Numbered from the stretch's first letter, positions 1-6,900 are shown. The stretch is DNA of 9,450 bases from an uncultured Clostridia bacterium (GCA_944384865.1 CALWVC010000046.1:1-9450), one strand, 5' to 3'. The notes: generated by a model not told the origin, from the letters alone. Made by a program: numbers and translations.

Positions 1-450
1 CTGGACGAATCCTTCGACGGCCTGGATCCGATCAAACGCAAGCTGCTCAAGCAGGTGCTGTTAGAAGCGATCGCACAGCAGGAAACGTCTATTATTATTT
101 CTTCTCACAATCTGCGGGAATTGTCGGATTTATGCGACCATATCGGGCAGATTCGGGATCGGCGCATTGTGTTTGACTGCGCGGTGGAAGACGTGGTCGC
201 GACCAGGGTCAAATGCAGGGTGGCGTTTGCACATGAGCAGGACGAACAGATGCTGCAGGCGCTGTCGCCGCAGAATCTGACCAAGAGCGGGCGCATTCTG
301 ATGTTTGAAACCACCGGTACGGAGGAGCAGATCAAAGCGGCTTTACAGCCGGCGGAGTTGCTGCTGCTGGAGATTTTGCCGATGACCTTGGAGGAAATTT
401 TAATCAGTCAGGGAGGAGCGAAGGAGTATGACCTCAGCAATTTATTCTAA
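1..450 (+). CDS. ABC transporter ATP-binding protein, C-terminal part (5' truncated by window)
   Basis: This is the last 149 residues of an ABC-type ATPase, which hydrolyses ATP to power the membrane partner encoded next. The reading frame is open from base 1. It begins at the end of Walker B (LDE, catalytic Glu at visible residue 3), runs through the D-loop (SFDGLDP, residues 4-10) and reaches the switch histidine in IISSHNL (His36). Walker A, the Q-loop and the signature motif lie upstream of the window. After the nucleotide-binding fold comes a tail of about 90 residues ending in MTLEEILIS, a common arrangement in ABC-2 type ATPases. The stop codon lies inside the next gene, a 23-base overlap that implies translational coupling and a two-component exporter-like complex. 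The substrate cannot be read from this fragment. Confidence 0.93.
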   Translation: MDESFDGLDPIKRKLLKQVLLEAIAQQETSIIISSHNLRELSDLCDHIGQIRDRRIVFDCAVEDVVATRVKCRVAFAHEQDEQMLQALSPQNLTKSGRILMFETTGTEEQIKAALQPAELLLLEILPMTLEEILISQGGAKEYDLSNLF

Positions 451-2770
451 ACAGAATCTGTTCGGGCGGATGTTTCTGCGTGGTCTGAAGCAGGTGATCC
501 TTCCGGCGGTGTTGATGTTTTTAGGCGGCGCATTTCTGATTGTGATGCCGCTGGTGTCGCAGCTTGCCGCTGCGGCGTATAATCCTAATATTGCCGAAGA
601 TCTTATATATGCTTTTTACGACAACACCAACGATTTTATATTGATCATTTTATTGGGGCTGATTGCCGGCGCTGTCTGGATTGCATTTATGCAGTTTTCA
701 TTTTTGTTTAAGACCAAAAAGATCGATTTCTATTTCAGCGCCGGAATCCGGCGTGAGAAATTCTTTGCCGCCAGATTTTTGGCGGGCGCTTTCATGAGCG
801 TTTTACCGGTCGTTTTGATATTTGCCGCGGCATTGGTCATCAATCTACTGCTTTTTGGATATTCCGACGAATTGATGTCCGGCTTTTTGCAGCAGCTTTT
901 GGGTCTGTGTGCGACTGTATTGACGGTATATACGTTGAGCGTGTTGGCGATTGGTCTGGCCGGTACGGTGATTGAAGGGTTTATTAATGCTACCGTACTG
1001 CTGCTTGGTACCTACATTTTACTGTCTGTGGCCAATACGGTCGCAAAATATTTTCTGGAAGGTAACGCCTTGGGCGTTTATGTAAATCAGATCAATGATT
1101 TTTATGTAAATCCCTCGTTGGATCAGATGTTCTGGATGTGTATTCCGCCGTTGTTTTTCCAAACCATCGCAGAGAATACCTGTATGCTTTACAGACCGGA
1201 GTATGGGATGGTCGCAGGCGATGAGATTTCAGCGCCTTATTCCGGACCGGGCGCATATGATACATTTTATCAGAATCTCGATTATGTAACGCCGCTGGTG
1301 TGGCTGGGAATCTGCGTATTGGCAGCGGTGTTGGCCATGATGCTGTTCAAGCGCAGAAAGGCAGAGTTTTCGGAAAATACCGGTAATTACAAAGCAATGA
1401 AGATGCTTGTAATCTGCGCTTTATCTTTGTGGGCGTTTGGCATTGCGTTAGATATTCTGACATCTATCACCGGGCAGCTAAAAATTGCGTTGCCGGTTGC
1501 TTTTGCGGCGTTGGTCATTGCGACGCTGGGAATAGAGTTTTATTACAGCAAATCGTTGAAGGCTGTTTTGGAAAGCTGCCGGCGTCTGCCGGTATATCTG
1601 GCGTCACCGGTGGTTGCACTGGTGATTTGCTGCACAGGCTGTTTCGGGTATTCCAGTTATGTGCCGCAATCTTCACAGGTACAGTCTGCGGAAATTATCT
1701 ATCCGGGCAGCAATGATTTCTTTACATCTGGTATCGTCTCCGAGAATATTGGAAATCTGACGGCAAATGTGAATATTACACGGTCTTTTTCTTCGCCGCA
1801 GGCGTTGGAAGTGATTACTGATGTGCACCGTCAGGCGTGTGACGCGGCGGATGGCAGTGAGATCACAAGTGGGTTTTATGTAAACTACACGCTGCGGGAT
1901 GGGAGCACGGTCGACCGGTATTTCCGAAATATACCGATGCAGGTGTTGGAGCAGTTGCTGCAATTGGATCGGAGTCCGGAGCTGACCGAGGATCGGGATG
2001 TGTTCTTTGGCGTCCGGAAGGCAGAGGATGATTCGGTCATGACGTTGACTGACATGACGCTGGCAATGACGGCGGACACGACATTGAACAAAGACCGGAC
2101 GCATGTTTTAACCGACCGGCAGCGCACCGAGCTTTTTCAGGCACTGAAGCTGGATTATATGACGATGCCCATTGATCAGTTTTTATATCCCGAAACTGCA
2201 GGAGAAACACTATTGATTTTGCATACCTATATGACGCCGGAAACGTTGGAGGAGGTGTATGGTGAAACTGTAGATACATTGAGCGCGTCTTCTCTGTTGG
2301 GATCAGGTCTGTGTTTGTATATTGATGAGAGCTATACCAATACCTATGCTTATTTGCAGCAGCAGGGGCTGTTGGTCCAGCCGGTGCAGATGGAATCTGT
2401 GTATGTCATTCGGGTTTCGGAAGAAAATACTTACTATTCAAGTATGGCAGGTTCCCATTCTCCGTTTTATCGGTCGATTGAATATTATGAGAATTACTGG
2501 GGAGATGATAGTTTAGAGCGGTACCAAAAGATTGAAGATCCCAAGTTGCTTGCGGAATTGCAGGCAGTGGCGAAGGATAGCTGTATGGTTTCTGACGGCG
2601 GATATGTATTGTGCTATATGGTGCGCAGTAATGAGGAAACAACGCCGGACGGCAGTGAAACAGCTGTGTATGACGGCGCTGTGGCAGCCGAGCGCTCCGA
2701 CGGTTATTTTTATACGAAGTTCATCAAAGAGGCTGATGCGCCGCAGGCACTGAAGCAGATGTTTCGATAA
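428..2770 (+). CDS. ABC transporter permease with large C-terminal extracytoplasmic domain
   Basis: This 780-residue integral membrane protein is probably the permease of the ATPase encoded just upstream. GGAGG at 411-418 sits ahead of the ATG, which overlaps the ATPase gene and fixes the start. Hydrophobic stretches at about residues 23-49, 70-91, 121-144, 157-180, 183-205, 288-307, 325-345, 353-373 and 389-409 suggest nine membrane segments. About 370 mostly polar residues follow (410-780), with many Asn, Thr, Asp and Tyr. If the N-terminus is inside the cell, nine segments place this tail outside. A polar loop of about 80 residues (206-287) separates segments five and six. The architecture resembles Firmicutes ABC-2-like permeases found with a GntR regulator and an ATPase, but I cannot name a subfamily or substrate. 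Drug, peptide or lipid export are all possible. A terminator follows directly. Confidence 0.85.
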   Translation: MTSAIYSKQNLFGRMFLRGLKQVILPAVLMFLGGAFLIVMPLVSQLAAAAYNPNIAEDLIYAFYDNTNDFILIILLGLIAGAVWIAFMQFSFLFKTKKIDFYFSAGIRREKFFAARFLAGAFMSVLPVVLIFAAALVINLLLFGYSDELMSGFLQQLLGLCATVLTVYTLSVLAIGLAGTVIEGFINATVLLLGTYILLSVANTVAKYFLEGNALGVYVNQINDFYVNPSLDQMFWMCIPPLFFQTIAENTCMLYRPEYGMVAGDEISAPYSGPGAYDTFYQNLDYVTPLVWLGICVLAAVLAMMLFKRRKAEFSENTGNYKAMKMLVICALSLWAFGIALDILTSITGQLKIALPVAFAALVIATLGIEFYYSKSLKAVLESCRRLPVYLASPVVALVICCTGCFGYSSYVPQSSQVQSAEIIYPGSNDFFTSGIVSENIGNLTANVNITRSFSSPQALEVITDVHRQACDAADGSEITSGFYVNYTLRDGSTVDRYFRNIPMQVLEQLLQLDRSPELTEDRDVFFGVRKAEDDSVMTLTDMTLAMTADTTLNKDRTHVLTDRQRTELFQALKLDYMTMPIDQFLYPETAGETLLILHTYMTPETLEEVYGETVDTLSASSLLGSGLCLYIDESYTNTYAYLQQQGLLVQPVQMESVYVIRVSEENTYYSSMAGSHSPFYRSIEYYENYWGDDSLERYQKIEDPKLLAELQAVAKDSCMVSDGGYVLCYMVRSNEETTPDGSETAVYDGAVAAERSDGYFYTKFIKEADAPQALKQMFR

Positions 2771-2775
2771 TAAAA

Positions 2776-2810
2776 ACGGCTGCGTGTCTGCGGGCACGCA
2801 GCCGTCTTTA
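2776..2810 (+). terminator. Rho-independent terminator after the ABC operon
   Basis: A perfect 11-base-pair stem (2776-2786 with 2795-2805) encloses an 8-base loop. It starts five bases after the permease stop. The T tract is weak (CTTTA), but the left arm follows a run of A, so it could also work from the other strand. Confidence 0.8.
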
Positions 2811-2942
2811 CAGATAACGTATGTTGACGATTTTTCGTATTGTATATCGTGATTTTGGGCATATTACGAAGCAGAGATCAATTCAGTAAACCATATATAA
2901 AATCGCGGGATCATCAGCTGACCGGGTTTTTTGAAAAAAGTG

Positions 2943-2971
2943 TTGACAAGCTTGGGTTGTTATAGTATAAT
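2943..2971 (+). promoter_or_regulatory. Consensus sigma-A promoter of the tRNA operon
   Basis: TTGACA (2943-2948) and TATAAT (2966-2971) are both perfect and are separated by 17 bases, the optimum expected for a strongly expressed stable-RNA operon. The likely start of transcription is near 2978, about 25 bases before the first tRNA. Two identical CAAGCTTG palindromes flank the core (2947-2954 and 2975-2982). Confidence 0.92.
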
Positions 2972-3002
2972 TATCAAGCTTGAAAAAAGCGGATATCGAT
3001 TT

Positions 3003-3079
3003 GGCGGCGTAGCTCAGCTGGCTAGAGCATTCGGTTCATACCCGAAGTGTCGGAGGTTCAAGTCCTCTCGCCGCTACCA
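3003..3079 (+). tRNA. tRNA-Met (anticodon CAT), elongator type
   Basis: A 77-base cloverleaf with encoded CCA. The acceptor stem GGCGGCG (3003-3009) pairs with CGCCGCT (3069-3075) through a terminal G-T wobble. The anticodon stem TTCGG/CCGAA (3030-3034 with 3042-3046) holds CAT at 3037-3039, and the T loop is TTCAAGT. The three G-C pairs of the anticodon stem and the position-1 mismatch typical of bacterial initiator tRNA are absent. The body closely resembles the Bacillus elongator tRNA-Met as I remember it, rather than the lysidine-modified tRNA-Ile that also carries CAT. Confidence 0.95.
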
Positions 3080-3095
3080 CTGTTAAATTGTATGT

Positions 3096-3170
3096 GGCCC
3101 GATGGTCAAGCGGCTAAGACACCGCCCTTTCACGGCGGTAACACGGGTTCGATTCCCGTTCGGGTCACCA
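3096..3170 (+). tRNA. tRNA-Glu (anticodon TTC)
   Basis: A 75-base cloverleaf with encoded CCA. The acceptor GGCCCGA (3096-3102) pairs with TCGGGTC (3160-3166). The anticodon stem CCGCC/GGCGG holds TTC at 3129-3131. The T arm is ACGGG-TTCGATT-CCCGT. It lies 16 bases after tRNA-Met, with no promoter or terminator between, so the two are co-transcribed and processed from one precursor. Confidence 0.96.
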
Positions 3171-3171
3171 G

Positions 3172-3210
3172 AAAAAACGACAACATTCACACAGAATGTT
3201 GTCGTTTTTT
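3172..3210 (+). terminator. Strong Rho-independent terminator of the tRNA operon
   Basis: A perfect inverted repeat of 17 base pairs (3172-3188 with 3194-3210) has a 5-base loop. The right arm ends in six T and the left arm begins with six A, so it could act on both strands. It begins just after the tRNA-Glu CCA. Confidence 0.93.
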
Positions 3211-3269
3211 GGACTCTTTTTAAAAATTATTGTGTTCATTTGAAAAGATCAAAAAAGAGCGCATTGATC

Positions 3270-3304
3270 ATTTTATATGCAAAGTGTGACTTTGCATATA
3301 AAAT
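3270..3304. repeat. Perfect 15-bp inverted repeat with 5-base spacer
   Basis: Bases 3270-3284 are the exact reverse complement of 3290-3304, around TGTGA. The arms are AT-rich (ATTTTATATGCAAAG) and no T run follows, so a terminator role is unlikely though not excluded. It stands alone between the tRNA terminator and the corA promoter. Possible roles are an operator, a transcript-stabilising hairpin or a remnant of an element. Confidence 0.8.
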
Positions 3305-3317
3305 TATGATATCATAA
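3304..3317. repeat. Perfect 14-bp palindrome TTATGATATCATAA
   Basis: This is a self-complementary 14-mer with no spacer. It directly abuts, and shares one base with, the longer inverted repeat at 3270-3304. The size and symmetry would suit a dimeric regulator. It lies about 130 bases upstream of the corA -10 box. Confidence 0.7.
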
Positions 3318-3425
3318 CTGTAGAAACAGTCGTCATCCGCTGCGCGGGAGATCTTACGCTTGACTGTGACGGTGTGGCTGACAGCTTCGTTCATCCGTAT
3401 ACCGGCGGGTTGCAGATTTTTATGG

Positions 3426-3454
3426 TTGCATTGCGGTGATATCGCTGTTATAAT
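3426..3454 (+). promoter_or_regulatory. Probable corA promoter with extended -10
   Basis: TATAAT (3449-3454) is preceded by TG one base upstream (TGTTATAAT), an extended -10 that can compensate for the poor -35 (TTGCAT, 3426-3431, 17-base spacing). The start would be near 3461, which gives a leader of about 170 bases before corA. Confidence 0.7.
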
Positions 3455-3460
3455 ATTTAT

Positions 3461-3630
3461 CAGAAATCGTTTGAAAGGCAGGTGGCATCCGGTGAACGAA
3501 CCTTCCCGACCTCGAGGTAGCAGGTTAAACAGACTATTCGGCGCGCCGGTATGCTCTGCGTATCTGCCCGCCCGCTAAACGGGAGCCTGCGCCTTGGATG
3601 GTGCGCGCCCGTCAAGAAAGGGTGATCAAC
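3461..3630 (+). promoter_or_regulatory. Candidate structured 5' leader of corA (unclassified)
   Basis: The untranslated region is GC-rich between AT-rich flanks and contains many possible helices. CATCCGG (3486-3492) can pair with TTGGATG (3594-3600). AACCT (3499-3503) can pair with AGGTT (3522-3526) around the hairpin ACCTCGAGGT (3509-3518). GCAGG (3520-3524) can pair with CCTGC (3586-3590), which excludes the previous helix. CCCG (3571-3574) can pair with CGGG (3580-3583), while ACGGG can instead pair with CCCGT (3608-3612) just before the ribosome site. Long leaders with alternative helices are typical of metal-sensing control of Mg transporters. I tried to match the M-box (ykoK) and NiCo consensus and could not. 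A riboswitch role is inference. Confidence 0.4.
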
Positions 3631-4566
3631 ATGATTTCTTATTACAAAACAATTGACGGCTGTATCAGCCGTGTGGACAATCTGGAACCGGGGTGCTGGG
3701 TCAATGTCATCGCGCCGGACGAGCAGGAAATCGCGGTTTTAAAACAGACCTTTCAGGTAGAATCTGAATATATTTTGTCTTCGCTGGATGAAGAGGAGTC
3801 CTCCCATATCGAGACGGAAGACGGTCATACGTTTCTGATTTTCGACGTGCCGTATGTAGAACGGGATAAAGAAGATATCATTTATGCGACGATGCCCATC
3901 GGCGTGGTGGTGGTACCGGATCATGTGATTACCATTTCGCTAAAGGATAACCCGGTGATTATGGATTTTTCCCAGGGTGTGGTGAAAAATGTTCAGACGG
4001 CGTATAAAACCAGCTTTGTGCTGACTATGCTGTTTCGAATGGCGACCCGGTTTTTGCAATATTTGAAACAGATTGATAAGCATTCCAGCAATTTGGAAAC
4101 CAAGCTGCGCAAATCCATGAAAAATAAAGAGCTGATTCAGCTGCTGGGGCTGGAGAAATCGCTAGTCTATTTTCAGACTTCGCTGAAGGCGAATGAAACA
4201 ACGGTGGAAAAGATTTTACGCGGCCGTTATATTAAATTGTATGAAGAGGATCAGGAACTGCTGGAGGACGTTTTGATCGAGCTGAAGCAGGCGATCGAGA
4301 TGTCTAATATTTATTCCTCCATTCTGTCCGGCACGATGGACGCGTTTGCGTCGGTTATTTCCAATAATCTGAATATTGTGATGAAGGTATTGGCCGCGAT
4401 TACGATTTTGATGTCGATCCCGACCATCATATTCAGCTTTTACGGTATGAATATCGGTGAAAACACGGGGTTGCCTCTTGCGGGCAATATTGTGTTTCCG
4501 TTGATTTTGACAGTCGTGGTGACGGCAATTGCCGGATTTATTTTGTATAAAAAGGATATGTTCTGA
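3631..4566 (+). CDS. corA: CorA-family divalent cation channel
   Basis: This 311-residue member of the CorA/MIT family forms pentameric membrane channels for Mg2+ or related divalent cations. The diagnostic GMN signature is present as YGMN (residues 271-274), directly after the first membrane segment (about 250-270). A second segment (about 286-305) and a basic tail (YKKDMF) follow. Residues 1-245 form the cytoplasmic domain, with a charged helical section (about 145-235) that corresponds to the long stalk helix. The ATG at 3631 is chosen because AAAGGGTGAT (3618-3625) sits at normal spacing and the protein begins MISYYKTIDG, like relatives. An in-frame ATG at 3598 lies inside the leader and lacks a site. 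The GNAT gene follows 57 bases later. Transported metal and sensing are not shown by the sequence. Confidence 0.93.
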   Translation: MISYYKTIDGCISRVDNLEPGCWVNVIAPDEQEIAVLKQTFQVESEYILSSLDEEESSHIETEDGHTFLIFDVPYVERDKEDIIYATMPIGVVVVPDHVITISLKDNPVIMDFSQGVVKNVQTAYKTSFVLTMLFRMATRFLQYLKQIDKHSSNLETKLRKSMKNKELIQLLGLEKSLVYFQTSLKANETTVEKILRGRYIKLYEEDQELLEDVLIELKQAIEMSNIYSSILSGTMDAFASVISNNLNIVMKVLAAITILMSIPTIIFSFYGMNIGENTGLPLAGNIVFPLILTVVVTAIAGFILYKKDMF

Positions 4567-4623
4567 TGAACCATATGCAAGGCTGCAAGGAGCTGCGGCT
4601 GTTTTTTGAGGAGAGGTTTGCAT

Positions 4624-5106
4624 ATGATCCGTCAGATTGAGAGGAAACATCTCGGCGAATGTGCCGCTGTCATTCGCGCCAGTTTTCTTACGGTTGCACA
4701 GACGCTTCATTTTACACAGCAAAATGCGCCGCGGTTTATCGCATTTACCATGACCGAAGATCGATTCAGATCTCAACTGGAAGAGGGATGGATGATGTTC
4801 GGTTTCTTTAATGAAGCCGGAACCATCATCGGCTATTATGCGTTGTCGGACGATTGTGAACCGGCGTGTGAGCTGCATCATCTTTGTGTTTTGCCGGATT
4901 GCCGGCATCATAAAGTGGGTGAGACTCTGTTGTTACACGCTTTTGAGCAGGCAAAGCAATGTGATTGTATGAAGATTGATATCGGGATTGTTGAAGAGAA
5001 CACTCGACTGAAAGCATGGTACAAACAATATGGTTTTGTACATAACAGTATCAAAAAATTTGAGTTCTTTCCATTTACCTGCGGATATATGAGTAAGCAA
5101 TTGTAA
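4624..5106 (+). CDS. GNAT family N-acetyltransferase
   Basis: This 160-residue acetyl-CoA-dependent acyltransferase has an unknown acceptor. The core fold is visible: a first strand and helix (IRQIERKHLGECAAVIRASF, 2-21), then a beta hairpin (MMFGFFNEAGTIIGYYALS, 57-75). Motif A follows (LHHLCVLPDCRHHKVGETLL, about 84-103), where RHHKVGE stands for the R/QxxGxG/A pyrophosphate loop. Motif B is NTRLKAWYKQYGFV (126-139). GAGGAGAGG (4609-4617) lies seven bases before the ATG and fixes the start; TTG at 4618 is out of this frame. The gene begins 57 bases after corA without an obvious promoter or terminator between, so co-transcription is likely. A hairpin terminator follows. The variant motif A (no second Gly/Ala) makes substrate assignment harder. 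Confidence 0.88.
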   Translation: MIRQIERKHLGECAAVIRASFLTVAQTLHFTQQNAPRFIAFTMTEDRFRSQLEEGWMMFGFFNEAGTIIGYYALSDDCEPACELHHLCVLPDCRHHKVGETLLLHAFEQAKQCDCMKIDIGIVEENTRLKAWYKQYGFVHNSIKKFEFFPFTCGYMSKQL

Positions 5107-5135
5107 CAAATTGCTCGCCGCTTATAGAGATGGTG

Positions 5136-5188
5136 TGCCGGCGGGGCATTTTCTGACGGGGATAAATGACCGCTGCGGCATATTTTTT
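5136..5188 (+). terminator. Probable terminator of the corA-GNAT transcript
   Basis: TGCCG (5136-5140) pairs with CGGCA (5176-5180) and GCGG (5141-5144) with CCGC (5170-5173), with a two-base bulge. An inner CATTT/AAATG helix (5147-5151 with 5164-5168) caps the structure. A run of six T follows at 5183-5188. It ends 85 bases before the tyrS -35 box. Confidence 0.65.
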
Positions 5189-5273
5189 ATGGTGATCCCA
5201 TTTGAAGCAGCAATGGTGGAATCTGTCTTTCCGAGGCTTGTGCTGACTGGCAATTCTGTTTGGTGCTTTGGGG

Positions 5274-5302
5274 TTGACAAACACATTTAAACATGTTATG
5301 AT
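5274..5302 (+). promoter_or_regulatory. tyrS promoter
   Basis: TTGACA (5274-5279), a 17-base spacer and TATGAT (5297-5302) give a near-consensus sigma-A promoter. The predicted start is close to 5309, right at the 5' edge of the T-box leader. Confidence 0.88.
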
Positions 5303-5308
5303 GCTGAT

Positions 5309-5577
5309 AAAGCGAATGGCTGTGAAAAGAAGAAGTAACCTGATCTGCCCTATCAAGAGAGCTTTTGGCTGGTGGAAAAAAGCTGGGGCAACGGCGTGAA
5401 ATACATCTTTGAGCCGGTTTTCTGAACGATAAAACAAGTAGGGATTCCCGGGTTCGCCCGTTACAGCGACAGGGTATAGTTTTATTTGTACCCGATAAGG
5501 CCGCGCTTGTGAGAGCGTGGTAAACTGAGGTGGTACCGCGTTGATTCGCCCTCTGCGTTTTGCAGAGGGTTATTTTT
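5309..5577 (+). promoter_or_regulatory. T-box riboswitch, tyrosine-specific, upstream of tyrS
   Basis: This leader RNA binds uncharged tRNA and lets transcription continue into tyrS when charged tRNA-Tyr is scarce. The T-box sequence GAGGTGGTACCGCG occupies 5527-5540; its TGGT can pair with the ACCA end of tRNA-Tyr. In Stem I the distal hairpin (AGCTTTT with AAAAGCT) carries the conserved AGAGAG and GGTGGAA elements near 5356-5380. The specifier TAC (5402-5404, followed by A) matches the GTA anticodon of tRNA-Tyr. A Stem III hairpin, CCGCGCT/AGCGTGG, stands just before the T-box. GAGG of the T-box can pair with CCTC (5550-5553) to form the antiterminator in place of the terminator. Confidence 0.96.
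5549..5577 (+). terminator. Regulated terminator of the T-box leader
   Basis: CCCTCTGC (5549-5556) pairs perfectly with GCAGAGGG (5562-5569) around a 5-base loop, followed by TTATTTTT. It is mutually exclusive with the antiterminator and sits 20 bases before the tyrS start. Confidence 0.94.
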
Positions 5578-5597
5578 ATGAAACGGGAGAGAACATG

Positions 5598-6824
5598 ATG
5601 GGTGTATTTGAAGAATTACAGGGCAGAGGCATGATTGCGCAGATGACAAACGAGCAGCAGGTCCGCGAGCTGTTGAACCATGGGAAAATCAAATTTTATA
5701 TTGGATTTGACCCCACGGCGGACAGCCTGCATATAGGCCATTTTGTGCAGATCATGGTGATGGCGCATATGCAGCGGGCAGGGCATACTCCGATTGCGCT
5801 GTTTGGCGGCGGAACCGGGATGATCGGAGACCCGTCGGGTAAAACCGATATGCGGCAGATGCTGTCAAAAGAGACGATCGCACATAATATTGCGTGTTTT
5901 CAAAAACAGATGAGCCGGTTGGTCGATTTTTCCGATGGAAAAGCGATGATGGTCAACAATGCCGATTGGCTGGGAAATTTGAATTATATTGATTTTCTGC
6001 GGGAGATCGGCGTACATTTCTCGGTGAACCGGATGCTGGCCGCTGAATGCTATAAGCAGCGTCTGGAACGGGGGCTGTCCTTTTTCGAACTGAACTATAT
6101 GTTGATGCAAAGCTATGATTTTCTGGTGTTGAATCGAGAATACGGCTGCGTGATGGAATTGGGCGGCGACGATCAGTGGAGCAATATTATCGGCGGCGTC
6201 GAACTGGTGCGTAAAGCAGATCAGAAAGAGGTTTACGGCATGACCTTTGCACTGTTGCTTACCAGCGACGGCCGCTATTTGAGTAAAAAAGAAAAAGGCG
6301 CGGTGTGGCTGGATCCCGAAAAAACGTCGCCGTATGACTTTTTCCAGTATTGGCGCAATGTGGACGACGCGGATGTGATCAAATGTATGAAGATGCTGAC
6401 CTTTCTGCCGCTGGAGGAGATTGCGGAATATGAAAAATTACAGGGCAGCGCGCTGAATGCGGCCAAAGAAAAGCTGGCCTATGAGGTGACCAGGTTGATC
6501 CATGGCCAGCAGGAAGCTGATAAGGCGTTGACGGCGGCAAAAGCGCTGTTTGGCGCAGGCAGACAAGATGCGAACATGCCTACGGCACAGATTACCCATG
6601 ATGATCTGACCGGTGGGGTGATTACGGTAATTGATCTGTTGGCGAAAACCGGCCTGGCACCGTCAAAGGGCGAAGCGCGTCGTTTGATCCAGCAGGGCGG
6701 CGTATCGGTGAACGACCGCAAGATCACGGATATTGGAGAAACAGTAGACGCATCGGCGTTTGGGGCGGATGGCGTGATTGTCAAAAAAGGAAAAAAACAG
6801 TTTTTAAAAGTGCAAATGCAGTAA
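5598..6824 (+). CDS. tyrS: Tyrosine--tRNA ligase (TyrRS), class I, with atypical KMSKS loop
   Basis: This cytoplasmic enzyme activates tyrosine with ATP and charges tRNA-Tyr. It is 408 residues, normal for the short bacterial type. The class I HIGH motif is at residues 45-48 within YIGFDPTADSLHIGH, which also holds the conserved Tyr and Asp of the tyrosine pocket. Other family landmarks are GDPSG (77-81), LMQSYDF (169-175) and GGDDQWSNI (189-197). Residues from about 345 to the end form an S4-like RNA-binding domain (APSKGEARRLIQQGGVSVN). The KMSKS equivalent reads YLSKK (227-231), where relatives have KFGKT or KMGKT, so the first lysine is lost. GGGAGA (5585-5590) suits the ATG at 5598; the ATG one codon earlier (5595) is the alternative. 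The upstream T-box supports the tyrosine assignment independently. Confidence 0.97.
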   Translation: MGVFEELQGRGMIAQMTNEQQVRELLNHGKIKFYIGFDPTADSLHIGHFVQIMVMAHMQRAGHTPIALFGGGTGMIGDPSGKTDMRQMLSKETIAHNIACFQKQMSRLVDFSDGKAMMVNNADWLGNLNYIDFLREIGVHFSVNRMLAAECYKQRLERGLSFFELNYMLMQSYDFLVLNREYGCVMELGGDDQWSNIIGGVELVRKADQKEVYGMTFALLLTSDGRYLSKKEKGAVWLDPEKTSPYDFFQYWRNVDDADVIKCMKMLTFLPLEEIAEYEKLQGSALNAAKEKLAYEVTRLIHGQQEADKALTAAKALFGAGRQDANMPTAQITHDDLTGGVITVIDLLAKTGLAPSKGEARRLIQQGGVSVNDRKITDIGETVDASAFGADGVIVKKGKKQFLKVQMQ

Positions 6825-6900
6825 CGGGATATTACCGGCGGATGAAGATATTGCGTTTGTATAAAGAATCGCGTCGTTTTCGGCAGTCATGAATCTATTG

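Noticed and set aside
2824..2850. TTGACG with TATATC as a promoter upstream of the tRNA operon
   Set aside because: The spacing is about 14 bases and there is no gene before the perfect promoter at 2943.
3102..3317. 71-residue frame starting inside tRNA-Glu
   Set aside because: It overlaps the tRNA and its terminator, so it is a chance frame.
3360..3578. 72-residue frame across the corA leader
   Set aside because: No ribosome site, it covers the promoter and the structured leader, and its composition is not protein-like.
3598..3630. In-frame upstream ATG extending CorA by 11 residues
   Set aside because: No ribosome site precedes it, it lies in the predicted leader helix, and the added residues (MVRARQERVIN) are unlike CorA N-termini.
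4216..4911. Reverse-strand frame of 231 residues opposite corA and the GNAT gene
   Set aside because: It is antisense to two well-supported genes, has low-complexity His/Asn/Arg-rich composition and no family signature.
5097..5114. Hairpin AGCAATT/AATTGCT around the GNAT stop codon
   Set aside because: There is no T tract after it, and a better terminator candidate lies at 5136-5188.
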